From positions 30,298 to 94,297 of the forward strand of contig CAYNHF010000038.1 in the NCBI GenBank assembly GCA_964397045.1: a DNA stretch of 64,000 nucleotides, read 5' to 3'. The translations under genes and the position numbers were made by a program. The notes below the pieces were generated by a model that saw nothing but the letters and a program-made list of their open reading frames with translations, searched no databases and was not told where the DNA came from. This DNA comes from CAYNHF01 sp964397045. Its GTDB lineage: Bacteria; Actinomycetota; Acidimicrobiia; Spongiisociales; UBA5794. Within the stretch, counting starts at the first letter, position 1. Each line of letters begins with the position of its first letter. Positions 35,266-44,593 of the stretch are shown piece after piece.

Positions 35266-36218
35266 GCAGCGAACGCACCGCACAGCGTCTCAACCGCATC
35301 TTGTCGATGCTCCCCTGGGTGATCGCCCATCCCGGTGCGACGGTATCCGAGGTCTGCGATCGTTTCGGGTACACAGAACGACAGCTCGTGGCCGATCTCG
35401 ATCTGGTATTCGTCTGCGGGCTACCCGGCTACGGGCCGGGGGATCTCATGGTTGCCTATATCGACGAGGACGAAGTAGTCGTTGAACTCGCCGACTACTT
35501 CGCCCACCCGATGCGACTTTCGACCCCCGAGGCGCTCACGCTGCTTGCCGGAGCCCTGGCAATGCTCTCCACCGGTCAGGCACCTGCGGCGCTCGAACGT
35601 GCGGCTGCGAAGCTCCAGGCGGCGGTCATCCCGGACGATCCCGATGCCCTCACTGTGGACCTGAGCGAGCCGGAACTCGTTGGAGTGTTGCGCGATGCCG
35701 CCGAGACCGGCCGGGTGGTTGCCATCGGCTACGTAGGGCTCAGCTCGGGTCGGCTCACCGAACGCGACATCGAGCCGTGGTCGGTCTTCTCCACACTCGG
35801 TAACTGGTACGTCCGTGCTCACTGCAGGCTTGCCGATGGCGAGCGCGTCTTCAGGGTGGATCGAATTCGCGAAGCCACCGTCACAGAGGCGATCTTCGAC
35901 GTGCCAAACGAGGTACCGCCCCCGGTCGTGCGCTACACCCCGAACGAGGCGGACTCCAGAGCAACGATCCGTCTGGGAGCACGGGCCCGCTGGGTCGCCG
36001 ACTACTACCCCGTGGAGATCATCGAAGATGGCAAAGACCAGGTCACGGTGGTCTTTTCTGCCGGCGATCCCGGGGTCGCGGCTCGACTGCTCTTGCGGCT
36101 GGGCGCTGATGCCGAGCTGCTGGACGGTGACGAAGTCCGGGGTCGTCTCACCGAGCTGAAAGGGCGGATTCTCACGCGCTATGGGTGGGATAGCACGGAT
36201 GGACTACTTGCCAAATAG
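35262..36218 (+). CDS. pafC: WYL-domain transcriptional regulator PafC
   Basis: The 318-aa partner of PafB has an N-terminal winged-HTH-like region (RLNRILSMLPWVIAHPGATVSEVCDRFGY). The WYL domain holds VVAIGYVGLSSGRLTER and LGNWYVRAHCR with FRVDRIRE, and a C-terminal WCX domain follows. The start overlaps pafB by 4 bp. PafA-PafB-PafC order is canonical. Confidence 0.92.
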   Translation: MSSERTAQRLNRILSMLPWVIAHPGATVSEVCDRFGYTERQLVADLDLVFVCGLPGYGPGDLMVAYIDEDEVVVELADYFAHPMRLSTPEALTLLAGALAMLSTGQAPAALERAAAKLQAAVIPDDPDALTVDLSEPELVGVLRDAAETGRVVAIGYVGLSSGRLTERDIEPWSVFSTLGNWYVRAHCRLADGERVFRVDRIREATVTEAIFDVPNEVPPPVVRYTPNEADSRATIRLGARARWVADYYPVEIIEDGKDQVTVVFSAGDPGVAARLLLRLGADAELLDGDEVRGRLTELKGRILTRYGWDSTDGLLAK

Positions 36219-36282
36219 TCATTTAGCGGTTGATCGCTTTGCCGATGCAATGGGAGTAACGGACACCGGCAGAGTAGGGACC

Positions 36283-36576
36283 ATGACCACCATCCGGACA
36301 ACCTGCAAAAGGTGCGGAGACGTAGAGCTCACCACAGCCGACATCGGCCTCGAACTGGTCGCCGAGGGAGCTACTGGCAACTACCGCTTCGAGTGCCCGT
36401 TCTGTGGTGTGATGCAGCGCAGGCCCGCCAACGACCGGGTCGTGAGCATTCTCCTCGCCACCGGCGTCGATTACGAGATCCTGTCTGCCAGCGGTCCAAT
36501 CACCGAGGGTGAGATCGCAGGGTTTTCCAGGGCCCTCGACGAAGACGGTTGGTTCTCGGAGTTGGCGGCCTCCTGA
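36283..36576 (+). CDS. Small zinc-ribbon protein
   Basis: The protein is 97 aa from ATG 36283, preceded by the same AGGGACC spacer as pafB. CKRCGD and CPFCG, about 30 residues apart, form a treble-clef or zinc-ribbon site; the C-terminal part is acidic. In mycobacteria tatA and tatC sit between pafC and helY; here this gene takes that place. A terminator-like hairpin follows it. Function unknown; nucleic-acid or protein binding is likely. Confidence 0.78.
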   Translation: MTTIRTTCKRCGDVELTTADIGLELVAEGATGNYRFECPFCGVMQRRPANDRVVSILLATGVDYEILSASGPITEGEIAGFSRALDEDGWFSELAAS

Positions 36577-36604
36577 CACATTCAGCAGTCCACCAACCTT
36601 TCTG

Positions 36605-36627
36605 AAGGCGCCATCGGGCGCCTTCTT
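36605..36627 (+). terminator. Rho-independent-type terminator after the pafABC unit
   Basis: AAGGCGCC (36605-36612) and GGCGCCTT (36617-36624) form a perfect 8-bp stem with a 4-nt loop, followed by CTTC. It lies 28 bp after the zinc-ribbon stop. The T-tract is short, as is common in high-GC genomes. Confidence 0.65.
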
Positions 36628-36754
36628 CGCGTCCGGCGTCGCAGCTCCACCTAGCATCCGCCTCCATGGACTCGATGCACCACGAAAGTCTCTGCTCGCT
36701 CGCGCAGATGTCGCCCTTCATGCGCGCTCCTGTGAACGGTCCCGGGAGCCTCCG

Positions 36755-39301
36755 GTGACGTCTCCTCGCGAAGCAGCCGTCGAGAGGTTCTTCGGCGGTC
36801 TTCCGTTTGCTCCGGACGCGTACCAACAAGACGCCATAGCTGCGATCGCCCGAGGCGCTTCCGTCGTCGTGACCGCACCCACAGGTGCAGGCAAGACACT
36901 CATCGCGGAGGCGGCCATTGCGATCGCCCTCTCTGAAGGCAAGCGGGCGTTCTATACGGCACCCATCAAGGCGCTGAGCAACCAGAAGTACGCCGACTTC
37001 TCAGGAGAGCACGGTCCGGATCAGGTCGGGCTGCTGACGGGAGACAACGTCATCAACGGCGAAGCCCCCATCGTGGTCATGACAACCGAGGTTCTGCGCA
37101 ACATGATCTACGACCGGGCTTCCGCCCTCGAAACCGTCGGGGTCGTGGTGCTCGATGAGGTCCACTACCTGCAGGACCGCTTTCGCGGCTCGGTGTGGGA
37201 GGAGATCATCATCCACCTGCCGCAGCGCATCCCGCTGGTCAATCTTTCCGCGACTATCGCCAATGCTGAGGAGTTCACCGAGTGGATCCGGGCCAGGCGG
37301 GGCACCACAGAGCTCGTAGTCGAGACGCACCGACCCGTGCCGCTCGAAAGCCTGTACCTGGTGAAAGACCGCTTCCAGGGCAATCGGTGCGACCTCTTCC
37401 CCGTGTTCTCGGGTGAACAGCCCAATCAGCAGGTCGTGCGGCTACTGCGCAAGGGACGCGGTAGACGCAGGAGATTCTCGGGGCCGCGCAGGCTCGAAGT
37501 GGCAGAGGTGTTGCAGGGTGAGGGTCTGTTGCCTGCGATCTACTTCATCTTCTCACGAGCCGGATGTGACCAAGCCGCCCGGACGGTGGCGGAAGCGCGG
37601 CTCGATCTCGTACCGGAGGCCGAGCGGCGCGAGATCCGCCGCAGAGCAGAGCTCCTGACCGACCATCTGGATCCGGTCGATCTAGCCGTGTTGGGCTACA
37701 GCTCGTGGGCGTACAACCTGGAGCAGGGAGTGGCCGCACACCACGCAGGCATGGTGCCGGCGTTCAAGGAGACGGTCGAGGACCTCTTCGCTGAAGGCCT
37801 ACTGCGCCTGGTGTTCGCCACCGAAACGCTGGCATTGGGTATCAACATGCCGGCGCGGACGGTGGTGATCGAGCGACTCTCCAAGTTCACCGGGGATGCT
37901 CATGAGCTTCTCCAGCCCGGCGATTACACCCAGCTCACGGGGCGCGCCGGGCGCCGTGGAATCGATCGGTTCGGAACTGCAGTGGTCCTCCACAACTACG
38001 ACGTCCCCTTTGAGCGGGTCGCCGCCATCGCAGGCCAGGGCAGTCATCCTCTCCGATCGAGTTTCCAGCCCAACTACAACATGGCGGTGAATCTCATCGC
38101 CAACTACGACCGGACCAGAGCGGAAGAGCTTCTCAGCGCCTCTTTTGCCCAGTTTCGAGCCGAAAGACAGCGCACCGACCTCGAAGCCAGGCTGGGCGAG
38201 CGCAACGCGGATGTGGCCGAGTTCCGCAAAGCCGCCGCATGCGACCGCGGGGACATCTGGGATTTTGCGCGCCGTCGGGGGAGCAGCGCCACCAGCCGGG
38301 TGCGTGCGATGCGGGACTTCGTACAGCAGACCAGAGCAGGCGACGTGCTTCAGCTCACTGCCGAGCCGGGAGACCGCTGGGTGCTCCTGGCCCGAGGCTG
38401 GAACGGATCACCACGATTGCTGCTTCTGGCGCCGAACGGCAAGACGAGACGGATGCGCCCGGACCAGCTGCCGGCCACGTTGGCGATACTCGGCTATCTG
38501 GATCTGCCAGAGCCCATCCGTAGCCGCGACTCCGGGTACGGAAGTGGCGTGGCCCGTCTCCTCAGGGAATGGGAACCAGACCCCGACGTTGCCCCCGTGA
38601 GGTTCGACCAGGGAACGACAGACACCGACCCGGTCGCCTCCTGCCCGCAGCTCTCGGAGCACCTTTCGTGGGTGCGGCGGGTACAGCGAGGAGAACGAGA
38701 GATCACGCGGCTGCAGCGCCGCCTGGGCGCCAGCAGCGCAGTGCTCGTGGAGCAGTTCCACGCGCTCCTGCAGCTTCTCGACGAGTGGGGATATGTACGT
38801 GAATGGTCGTTGACTCCAAAGGGTGAAAGGCTGCGGTTCGTCTACAACGAACTCGACCTTCTGCTGGTCGAGACGATGTCGACCGGCGCCGGCGAGGGTC
38901 TCATCCCTGCGGACCTCGCCGCGTTCATGAGTTCCTTCACCTACGAGTCGCGGCTGCGGGACGAGCCGGGGGTGGTCCCCAACCGGGCCGTCGAGCGAAG
39001 AGTCCAAGCCCTCGAGGAGCTCTCAGCCGACCTCAGCTCGGACGAGCAACGACTTCGAATCCCGACAACGCGGGCGCCCGATGCTGGGTTCGCGACACTC
39101 GCTCACGCCTGGGCGGCAGGGGGCAATCTCGACGATCTGTTCGATGAGGACGCGATGGCGGGCGATTTCGTCCGCAACTGCCGCCAGCTGCTGGACGTGC
39201 TACGTCAGATCCGCGACGGCTTCCCCGAATTCGCCGCCGTGGCCCAGGAGGCCATCGTCTCCGTTGATCGCGGGGTCGTTGCCGCCGGAGGACGCACATG
39301 A
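36755..39301 (+). CDS. helY: DEAD/DEAH-box superfamily 2 helicase HelY
   Basis: The 848-aa Ski2/Mtr4-like helicase has Walker A in APTGAGKT, motif Ia APIKALSNQK, motif II DEVH (VVVLDEVHYLQD), motif III NLSATI, and motifs V-VI FATETLALGINMPAR and QLTGRAGRRGID. A C-terminal accessory domain (DSHCT-like) fills the last ~350 residues. HelY next to the paf genes is conserved (Rv2092c). GTG 36755 after GGGAG is preferred; the upstream open frame runs through the terminator and is not coding. The substrate is probably structured RNA. ATGA coupling to the lipid kinase follows. Confidence 0.92.
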   Translation: MTSPREAAVERFFGGLPFAPDAYQQDAIAAIARGASVVVTAPTGAGKTLIAEAAIAIALSEGKRAFYTAPIKALSNQKYADFSGEHGPDQVGLLTGDNVINGEAPIVVMTTEVLRNMIYDRASALETVGVVVLDEVHYLQDRFRGSVWEEIIIHLPQRIPLVNLSATIANAEEFTEWIRARRGTTELVVETHRPVPLESLYLVKDRFQGNRCDLFPVFSGEQPNQQVVRLLRKGRGRRRRFSGPRRLEVAEVLQGEGLLPAIYFIFSRAGCDQAARTVAEARLDLVPEAERREIRRRAELLTDHLDPVDLAVLGYSSWAYNLEQGVAAHHAGMVPAFKETVEDLFAEGLLRLVFATETLALGINMPARTVVIERLSKFTGDAHELLQPGDYTQLTGRAGRRGIDRFGTAVVLHNYDVPFERVAAIAGQGSHPLRSSFQPNYNMAVNLIANYDRTRAEELLSASFAQFRAERQRTDLEARLGERNADVAEFRKAAACDRGDIWDFARRRGSSATSRVRAMRDFVQQTRAGDVLQLTAEPGDRWVLLARGWNGSPRLLLLAPNGKTRRMRPDQLPATLAILGYLDLPEPIRSRDSGYGSGVARLLREWEPDPDVAPVRFDQGTTDTDPVASCPQLSEHLSWVRRVQRGEREITRLQRRLGASSAVLVEQFHALLQLLDEWGYVREWSLTPKGERLRFVYNELDLLLVETMSTGAGEGLIPADLAAFMSSFTYESRLRDEPGVVPNRAVERRVQALEELSADLSSDEQRLRIPTTRAPDAGFATLAHAWAAGGNLDDLFDEDAMAGDFVRNCRQLLDVLRQIRDGFPEFAAVAQEAIVSVDRGVVAAGGRT

Positions 39302-40203
39302 CGGGTGCAACCCGGTCAGAGGCGACCTGGTGGGTGATCGTCAACCCTGCTGCCGGCCACGGCGCAGACATCACCGAGCGCACTCGCGTTGCCCTGCGGG
39401 GGCGCGGAATCCGCAACGAGCTTTGGATTTCTGAATCGCCCGCGCACCTCGGAGAGCTTGCCAAGCTGGGGCGACAACGTGGGGCGACGAGGTTCGCATC
39501 TGTGGGAGGCGACGGGACTGCGCACCTGCTGATCAACGCCTTGCTGAGCGAACCCTGGCGCGATCCGCCCACGGTGGCGATCTTGCCCGCCGGTTCGGGG
39601 TCGGACTTCATCCGGACGTTCGCCTTGCCGAAGCGATTGGAGGACGCGGTCGCCCACCTCGACACGGATGCGGTCTATCCCACCGATATCGGGGTGATCC
39701 AGGGCTCGTTCGGCACGCGGCGCTTTCTGAATGTTGCAGATGTCGGCGTGGCCGCGGGGGCTGCCGAGTTCGCGGCTCGGCTCCCCAGCCGCCTGGGTGT
39801 CCTCCGCTATTCGGCAGGGTTCTGGCTTACTCTGGCCAGCCACCGGCCTGTCGCAATCGAACTGACGGTTGGCGACCGCACCTTCCTCGGGCCTGCGATC
39901 AACGTGGTAATGGCCAACGGCCAATATTTTGGTGGCGGACTGAACATCGCACCGCGCGCAACGGTGATGGACGGGCTCCTCGATATCCAGGTGTTCAGTG
40001 GCCCCCGCCGCCAGGCGTTCTCGGTGATGCCGAGGGTTATCCGCGGCCTCCATCTGTCGCATCCGGGTGTACGACGGTTCATCGGCAGTGAATTCGCGTT
40101 GGAGTCGGAAGTCCCGTTGCCGGTTGAGGCAGACGGTGAGATGATCGGATCCGGTTCGGTGAAAGGATGGCTGGAACCCGGCGCGATACGCTTCAAGATT
40201 TGA
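39298..40203 (+). CDS. Diacylglycerol/sphingosine kinase-like lipid kinase
   Basis: The 301-aa DagK/YegS-family protein has VNPAAGHG at the N-terminus, the nucleotide-binding SVGGDGTAHLLINALL and ILPAGSGSDFIRTF, and a C-terminal beta-sandwich domain ending VEADGEMIG. It phosphorylates a lipid hydroxyl with ATP at the inner membrane face; the lipid is undefined. The ATGA overlap with helY shows translational coupling without an obvious functional link. Confidence 0.9.
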   Translation: MTGATRSEATWWVIVNPAAGHGADITERTRVALRGRGIRNELWISESPAHLGELAKLGRQRGATRFASVGGDGTAHLLINALLSEPWRDPPTVAILPAGSGSDFIRTFALPKRLEDAVAHLDTDAVYPTDIGVIQGSFGTRRFLNVADVGVAAGAAEFAARLPSRLGVLRYSAGFWLTLASHRPVAIELTVGDRTFLGPAINVVMANGQYFGGGLNIAPRATVMDGLLDIQVFSGPRRQAFSVMPRVIRGLHLSHPGVRRFIGSEFALESEVPLPVEADGEMIGSGSVKGWLEPGAIRFKI

Positions 40204-40251
40204 CGACAATGGTCGAAGAACTGGTGCGGAATAGTTGGCCGGAGGCGGTCG

Positions 40252-40279
40252 TTGGACGGAGCCCAGCGATGGATATACT
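40252..40279 (+). promoter_or_regulatory. Promoter of the DUF4193 gene
   Basis: TTGGAC (40252-40257) and TATACT (40274-40279) are 16 bp apart. The ATG follows 23 nt after the -10, so the leader is short, with GAGGA close to the start. Confidence 0.6.
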
Positions 40280-40302
40280 CCCGGCCGCGATAGAGGATTG
40301 TC

Positions 40303-40728
40303 ATGGCAGACACCATCACAACTGAAGAAGAGGTCGAACCTGCAGACGAGGACCTCGAGGAACCCGTAGCTGAGGATCTCGACGCGGCAGATTGGGATGA
40401 GATCTCCGACGACGACGCAGACGCAGAAGACCTCGACACGGATGAAGCCGTTGCCGAAGAAGACGACGGCGACGCCTCCGACGACCAGGCCCTCGACGAA
40501 CTCGAGGCAGAAGAACTCGAAATGCTCACCGAGGACGAGGCTGAGGAAACCCTGGTCATCGACGAAGCACAGGAGTTGCGGGCGATCCGCCTCGCGGAGA
40601 TCGCGATGAACGCATCCGAAGGCACCGAGCGGCTCGGTGACGAGTTCCAGTGCCAGAGCTGTTTCCTCGTGAAGAAGACGAGCCAACTGGCAGACAAGAA
40701 GCGGCAATACTGCCGCGACTGCGTGTGA
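40303..40728 (+). CDS. DUF4193-family acidic zinc-binding protein
   Basis: The 141-aa protein is extremely acidic over residues 6-90 (Asp/Glu about half). The conserved C-terminal DUF4193 motif has FQCQSCFLVKK, SQLADKK and YCRDC, four cysteines fitting one zinc site. The family is widespread in Actinobacteria with no established function. It has its own promoter and ATG start. The acidic N-terminus is longer than in many relatives. Confidence 0.85.
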   Translation: MADTITTEEEVEPADEDLEEPVAEDLDAADWDEISDDDADAEDLDTDEAVAEEDDGDASDDQALDELEAEELEMLTEDEAEETLVIDEAQELRAIRLAEIAMNASEGTERLGDEFQCQSCFLVKKTSQLADKKRQYCRDCV

Positions 40729-40803
40729 TCTCAGCTCTCCGAAGCCGGGAGGTTTCGACCCGGTGGGGTCAAGTTCCGTAGGCTTTTGGCCGATGCCGAA
40801 GTC

Positions 40804-41586
40804 ATGGATCTTTCACCGGCCCCGCCGGCAGCCGTCACGATGAGCCCGACCCAGCGCGACGACGTGGTCGTCGTCATTCCGACGTACAACGAGGCAGAGA
40901 ACCTGCGCCGGGTCGTCGCGGCCGCTCTGGCCCAGGGAGTGAGGGTGCTCATCGTCGACGACGCCTCGCCGGACGGGACGGGCGCTATCGCCGACTCACT
41001 GGCGGACGGGTACCGGGTTGCGGTGCTGCATCGCAAGGGTAAGCAGGGGCTCGGCCCCGCCTACGCCGCCGGATTCCGCAGGGCAATAGAGCTTTTCGCC
41101 GACATCGTATGCGAGATGGATGCCGATCTCTCACATGACCCCGCGGACTTGCCCCGCTTGCTCGCTGCGGTGGATGCCGGGGCAGATGTAGCCCTGGGGA
41201 GTCGCTATGTCCGCGGTGGCGGGGTTGCGGACTGGCCGTGGCATCGCAGAGCCCTGTCGCGTGGCGGCAACATGTACGCGGCCGCGATGCTCGGTGGTGG
41301 GATCCATGACATGACGAGCGGGTTTCGCGCCTATCGGGTCGAGGCGTTGAAACAACTCGATCCGTGGCATGCGGAGGCCTCCGGCTACGGCTTCCAGATT
41401 GAATTGGCGTGGCGGGCACGCGCCGCTGGTCTCGACGTCGTGGAGGTGCCGATTACGTTCCGAGACCGCTCTGAGGGCACTTCCAAGATGGATCGATCGA
41501 TCGCCCTCGAGGCCGTCGGTCTCGTCACCAAGTGGGGATATCGCCGTTTCACCGGTCGGCTACGATTGCCGGCCGGAGAGGATTGA
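40804..41586 (+). CDS. Polyprenol-phosphate mannose synthase-like GT2
   Basis: The ~260-aa GT2 of the Dpm1/Ppm1 type has VIPTYNEAENL, VDDASPDGT, catalytic EMDADLSHDP, LGSRYVRGG and the late GFQIELAWRA with FRDRSEGTSKM, all typical of soluble polyprenyl-monophosphomannose synthases. It would make the lipid-linked mannose used for lipoglycans or O-mannosylation. There are no membrane helices. The start is uncertain: ATG 40804 or 40840. It is coupled to the GNAT gene by a TGATG overlap. Confidence 0.88.
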   Translation: MDLSPAPPAAVTMSPTQRDDVVVVIPTYNEAENLRRVVAAALAQGVRVLIVDDASPDGTGAIADSLADGYRVAVLHRKGKQGLGPAYAAGFRRAIELFADIVCEMDADLSHDPADLPRLLAAVDAGADVALGSRYVRGGGVADWPWHRRALSRGGNMYAAAMLGGGIHDMTSGFRAYRVEALKQLDPWHAEASGYGFQIELAWRARAAGLDVVEVPITFRDRSEGTSKMDRSIALEAVGLVTKWGYRRFTGRLRLPAGED

Positions 41587-42062
41587 TGACCCCAACCAGT
41601 CGGCACGCAACCGAATACGACGTACCGGAACTGGTGCGGATGTATCGCGACCTCGAGGTGGAGCAGGCAAATCTCCGTCCGCTGTGGCCTCTCGCGGACG
41701 GTCTCGATGAACCTATCGCCGCCTCCTTCAGCAAGCTCATGCAAGATCCGGAATCGCTTCTGGTCATCGGGGAAATCGACGAGGTTCCCCTCGGCTTCTG
41801 CTGGGCCCGGTCAGAACCCCTCCTGGCTCAGGCGGGTGGCGAACAGGTCGGAGTGATTCGGCTCATCTTCACCGAGCACGAGGCCCGTGGCGTAGGCGTA
41901 GGGGAAGCAATGATTCTCCCCGTGCTCGAAGAACTGCGTCGCCGTGGCCATCACCTCTTCGATGCCAGGGTGAGCCCTGGTCACCGCTACGCCAAGAACT
42001 TCTTCGAATCGAATGGTTTCTCTGCCCGACTCATAGTCATGCACCACAATGACCGAGGATGA
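41586..42062 (+). CDS. GNAT-family N-acetyltransferase
   Basis: The 158-aa protein has the GNAT fold with the acetyl-CoA pyrophosphate-binding loop in EHEARGVGVGEAMILPVLEELRRRG and the C-terminal YAKNFFESNGFSARLIVMHH. GGAGAGG lies just before the ATG, which overlaps the upstream stop by 1 nt. The acceptor amine is unknown. Confidence 0.87.
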   Translation: MTPTSRHATEYDVPELVRMYRDLEVEQANLRPLWPLADGLDEPIAASFSKLMQDPESLLVIGEIDEVPLGFCWARSEPLLAQAGGEQVGVIRLIFTEHEARGVGVGEAMILPVLEELRRRGHHLFDARVSPGHRYAKNFFESNGFSARLIVMHHNDRG

Positions 42063-43425
42063 CGTGGGCGTGAGTGGCCTATCGGCCGACGGCCGGGAGG
42101 CCATCGATCTGCTGGTCGCGATGATCCGCAATGCGTGCGTGAACGACGGCAGCGTCACCGGTGGCCACGAGCACCGATCGGTGGAGACGTTGCAGGATTA
42201 CTTCGGGCGTGGGGGCACGGTGGTCGAACCGGAACCGGGACGCCAGAGCGTGGTGTACCGGGTACCGGGAACCGGCGATGGCCCTGCCCTGTTGCTGTTG
42301 CCCCACCTGGATGTGGTGCCGGCCAGTGGCAACGCTTGGACCCACGACCCGTTTGCGGGCGTGCGAGCGGACGGCTTCGTCTACGGACGCGGCGCGGTCG
42401 ACATGCTGAACGTGACGGCGGCGATGGCAGTCGTCTTCAAGGCCTACCTCGACGGCGCGCTGGAGCCGCTACCAGGTGACCTGGTGTTCGCAGGGGTCGC
42501 AGACGAGGAGGCGGGCGGGCAGTACGGCGCGGCTCACCTGGTTGAGCGACACTGGGACCTGGTGGCGTGCAACTACGTGTTGACCGAAGTCGCGGCACCG
42601 TCCTTTCCTGCGACAAATGGGCCGGTATTGCCGGTAACGGTGGCCGAGAAGGGACCGGCTTGGCGCAGGATGAGGACACACGGGATCTCGGGACATGGGA
42701 GCCAGCCCTTCGGAACCTCGAATGCACTGACCCCACTCGCCGAAGCCCTGGCGAAGCTGGCGGCGGCTCCGACGCCGGTAGACATAACCGAGGACTGGCG
42801 GCGCTTCGTCACGGGGCTGGATCTCGCGGCCGACATGGAGCAGCGCCTCCTCGACGCGGACCTAGTGGACGGTGCCATCGAGGACCTCGCCGCGGACGAC
42901 CCTGCGTTCGCAAGATGGGTTCACGCCTGCACGCATCTCACCATCACTCCGACCATGCTCGATGCCGGAGTGAAGATGAACGTGGTGCCGGAATCCGGTG
43001 AGGGTTTTGTCGACGTCCGCAAGCTGCCCGGCCAGGACGAGGCGGCGGTCGACGATCACCTCCGCAAGGTGCTGGGGCCCGCACTGTACGACGAAATCGA
43101 ATTCGAGCCGTTCATGGAGTTCCCTGCCACGTCTTCATCCGCCTCGGGCCCGCTGTGGGACGCGATCGGGGACGCGGCAGAGGATCTCACCGGATCGCGC
43201 TCCCTCGTTCCGGCAATCACCCCTGTGGGCACCGATGCCAGATTCTTCCGCGCCCGCGGCATTCCCGGATACGGAGTAGGGCTGTTTGACAATCAGGTGA
43301 CGTTCGCCGAGATGCTCGCGATGTTCCACGGCGACGACGAAAGGGTGTCGGAGCGCAGCGTGGATCTGACGACTCAAATGCTCGGCACCACGCTGCGTCG
43401 GTTCGGGAGTCGCGCTACTCAGTGA
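42049..43425 (+). CDS. M20-family metallopeptidase/deacylase
   Basis: The 458-aa protein is a two-domain M20 enzyme. The dinuclear zinc site is seen in PHLDVVP (His), YGRGAVDM (bridging Asp) and VADEEAGGQYGA (catalytic and metal Glu pair). The lid/dimerisation domain with ISGHGSQPFG follows, then a C-terminal metal His in the last third. Family members cleave dipeptides or N-acyl amino acids. GTG 42064 after GAGGAT is an alternative start that would avoid the 14-nt overlap with the GNAT gene. It converges on the DUF1015 gene with an 11-bp overlap. Confidence 0.88.
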   Translation: MTEDDVGVSGLSADGREAIDLLVAMIRNACVNDGSVTGGHEHRSVETLQDYFGRGGTVVEPEPGRQSVVYRVPGTGDGPALLLLPHLDVVPASGNAWTHDPFAGVRADGFVYGRGAVDMLNVTAAMAVVFKAYLDGALEPLPGDLVFAGVADEEAGGQYGAAHLVERHWDLVACNYVLTEVAAPSFPATNGPVLPVTVAEKGPAWRRMRTHGISGHGSQPFGTSNALTPLAEALAKLAAAPTPVDITEDWRRFVTGLDLAADMEQRLLDADLVDGAIEDLAADDPAFARWVHACTHLTITPTMLDAGVKMNVVPESGEGFVDVRKLPGQDEAAVDDHLRKVLGPALYDEIEFEPFMEFPATSSSASGPLWDAIGDAAEDLTGSRSLVPAITPVGTDARFFRARGIPGYGVGLFDNQVTFAEMLAMFHGDDERVSERSVDLTTQMLGTTLRRFGSRATQ

Positions 43426-44593
43426 CGTCTGCCGGCGGAGCGATCGACCGCATCACCAGTCCGGCTCGTGGTTTTGGGACGAAGAATGTCGTCTTCGAAG
43501 GGAACCGCAGTCCGAGCTCGCCTGCGGCTGCGATGGCGGCCTCACTCACCGGAGCGACGAGGACGGCGGTGCCTCCGGAGGCGGTGAACTCGAGTGCGTC
43601 CGTGGCCTCCGGTACGTAGGTTGCGGCTGCCTCATCGACGCCGAGCAGCGGATACAGGACTTCGCGGGCTATGGCTGTGCTGGCAGCACGCCACGGCTCC
43701 GGGAGGTGTTCGATTGCCTCGGGGCGGGGCGCGAGGCGCCAGGTTCCGCGAGGAGATGAGACCACCAGATCGCCGGGTGAATTGGGAACCTCTGGCATGC
43801 TCTCGGTGACGTCGAACGCGGCCGCAACAGCTGCCGGTGTGAAGAGAAAGTCGTCGAACACGCGGTGATACGGCCCGACGGTCAATCCACTGCCCTCAGC
43901 AGGTGCTACCAGGGCGAGAATCGCATCCCATGGCCCGGGCTCGCTCCGGTTCTCCCGGTACTCCAGTGCAGTGAGGTAGCGGTGGTGACCGTCTGCGATC
44001 GAAATCGGATGGGCATCAACCGCGGCGCTGATCCGGTCGATCTGATCGTGGTCGGTGATCTTCCACAAGCGGTGCCGTACCGCGTCTGCAGCAAAGAAAT
44101 CCAGGTGGGGTCCCGGCGTCGGCACGAGCATCGCCAGCAGGTCGGGTGAGCCGCTCAGGCCGATGATGACGTCCACGTTGGCCCGGGTCGCCGACATCGC
44201 GGCCATTCGATCTGCGCGGTGTTTCGCCCTGGTCTCCTCGTGCGGCACGATCTGGGCACCCGGGGCGACAACATCCAGTGCGCCAAGTACCCCCTTGGCG
44301 GTACGAGCTTCGCCCTCTGGAGTGACGTAGTCCATGAAGTAGAGGTAGAAGTGGGGACCATCATCCGCCACGATGGCACCCTCCGTCAGCCAGGCAGCCA
44401 TGGTGTCGCCTGCTTGTTCGTAGTCGGGGTCCTCGGGACCGGCCAGCAGGACGTTGACGACGTTGAAGGGAGAGGCCGCCGCGAGTTCACGACGCTGGTC
44501 GGGGCTGATGACATCGTAGGGTGGGCTGGTGGCCTCGCCCACATCACCGATGTGGTCAGAGTCGAAGAGGAGGCCGGGAAATGGTGAGAACAT
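43415..44593 (-). CDS. DUF1015-family protein
   Basis: The 392-aa protein from ATG 44593 matches the DUF1015 layout: an N-terminal FSPFPGLLFD with ATSPPYDVIS, SPFNVVNVLLAG, FYLYFMDY, and the signature IADGHHRYLTALEYR. The function of this broad bacterial family is not established; a hydrolase/transferase acting on nucleotides or amino sugars has been suggested only loosely. The longer frame 5' of 44593 runs into the divergent gene. Confidence 0.88.
   Translation of the reverse strand: MFSPFPGLLFDSDHIGDVGEATSPPYDVISPDQRRELAAASPFNVVNVLLAGPEDPDYEQAGDTMAAWLTEGAIVADDGPHFYLYFMDYVTPEGEARTAKGVLGALDVVAPGAQIVPHEETRAKHRADRMAAMSATRANVDVIIGLSGSPDLLAMLVPTPGPHLDFFAADAVRHRLWKITDHDQIDRISAAVDAHPISIADGHHRYLTALEYRENRSEPGPWDAILALVAPAEGSGLTVGPYHRVFDDFLFTPAAVAAAFDVTESMPEVPNSPGDLVVSSPRGTWRLAPRPEAIEHLPEPWRAASTAIAREVLYPLLGVDEAAATYVPEATDALEFTASGGTAVLVAPVSEAAIAAAGELGLRFPSKTTFFVPKPRAGLVMRSIAPPADVTE

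Noticed and set aside
36509..36754. N-terminal extension of the HelY reading frame
   Set aside because: The extension reads through the zinc-ribbon gene end and a terminator hairpin and has no helicase similarity; GTG 36755 has a good ribosome site.
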